Origin: Eggerthellales bacterium UBA948
Lineage (GTDB): Bacteria > Actinomycetota > Coriobacteriia > Coriobacteriales > UBA8131
DNA length: 6,342 bases
Direction: 5' to 3'
Assembly: GCA_002293265.1 (NCBI GenBank)
Contig: DBCW01000016.1
Location: 1 to 6,342 of the forward strand
The translations under genes were made by a program, and so were the position numbers. The number at the start of each line of letters is the position of its first letter. Position 1 is the first letter of the stretch. The notes beneath the pieces are model-generated. The model made no database searches, had not been told where the DNA came from, and saw only the letters and a program-made list of their open reading frames with translations. Below, piece after piece: positions 6,197 to 6,342 of this stretch.

Positions 6197-6342
6197 ATGA
6201 CGCTTATCAACTGCAAAAATGTAGCGCTTGGTTATGACGGCATTTTAGCAGTCGAAGATGTAAACTGTCGGATCAGTGCCGGTGATTATATCTGCATCGT
6301 AGGTTGTAACGGTAGCGGCAAGACCACATTTATACGTGGCTT
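6197..6342 (+). CDS. Metal ABC transporter ATP-binding protein, N-terminal fragment (ZnuC/AdcC/MntB-like)
   Basis: The first 48 codons of an ABC ATPase, cut by the right edge of the window. It should power metal uptake together with the upstream lipoprotein and a permease expected further right. An A-loop tyrosine is seen at Y13 and the Walker A motif GCNGSGKT at 36-43 (K42 binds the phosphates). C37 stands at a variable position of the motif where E or P is more usual. The ATG follows the lipoprotein stop with no gap and there is no good ribosome binding site of its own, so translational coupling is likely. Substrate assignment rests on the neighbour. Confidence 0.9.
   Translation, partial: MTLINCKNVALGYDGILAVEDVNCRISAGDYICIVGCNGSGKTTFIRG

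Overview
The window holds six genes in three blocks. From left to right they are: the 3' end of an unrecognised gene on the + strand (1-477, cut by the window edge); a three-gene block on the - strand (496-5001); and, divergent from it, the start of a metal ABC-transporter operon on the + strand (5225 to the right edge, cut inside the ATPase gene). There is no rRNA, tRNA, CRISPR array, insertion sequence or other mobile element that I can see. The coding density is high and all long genes look intact.

The - strand block is read in the order glutamate-cysteine ligase (GCS2 family, resembling the plant/alphaproteobacterial type), a circularly permuted ATP-grasp ligase of the glutathionylspermidine-synthase type, and glutamyl-tRNA synthetase (gltX). 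The first two abut exactly (TAA followed at once by ATG) and gltX follows after 42 bases with no terminator between. The ligase should make gamma-glutamylcysteine. The ATP-grasp protein is the natural candidate to extend it, to glutathione or to another gamma-Glu-Cys conjugate. No canonical gshB or gshF gene is present. This pair is the most interesting content of the window.

The + strand block encodes a lipoprotein of the ZnuA/AdcA/MntC cluster (periplasmic-binding-protein cluster A-I), whose stop codon abuts the start of a ZnuC/AdcC-like ATPase with a clear Walker A motif. The binding protein lacks the usual third ligand histidine and carries histidines elsewhere. The 223-base divergent region between the two blocks carries a candidate promoter and several short palindromes.

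The organism is probably a moderate-GC Gram-positive anaerobe. The lipobox, the C-terminal style of GltX and the GDRFPF-type metal-binding protein recall Coriobacteriia (Actinomycetota) or Clostridia. This is an inference from remembered protein style, not from a search. At the left end, the unknown + strand gene converges on gltX, and an imperfect 12-bp stem lies across the junction and could serve as a terminator.
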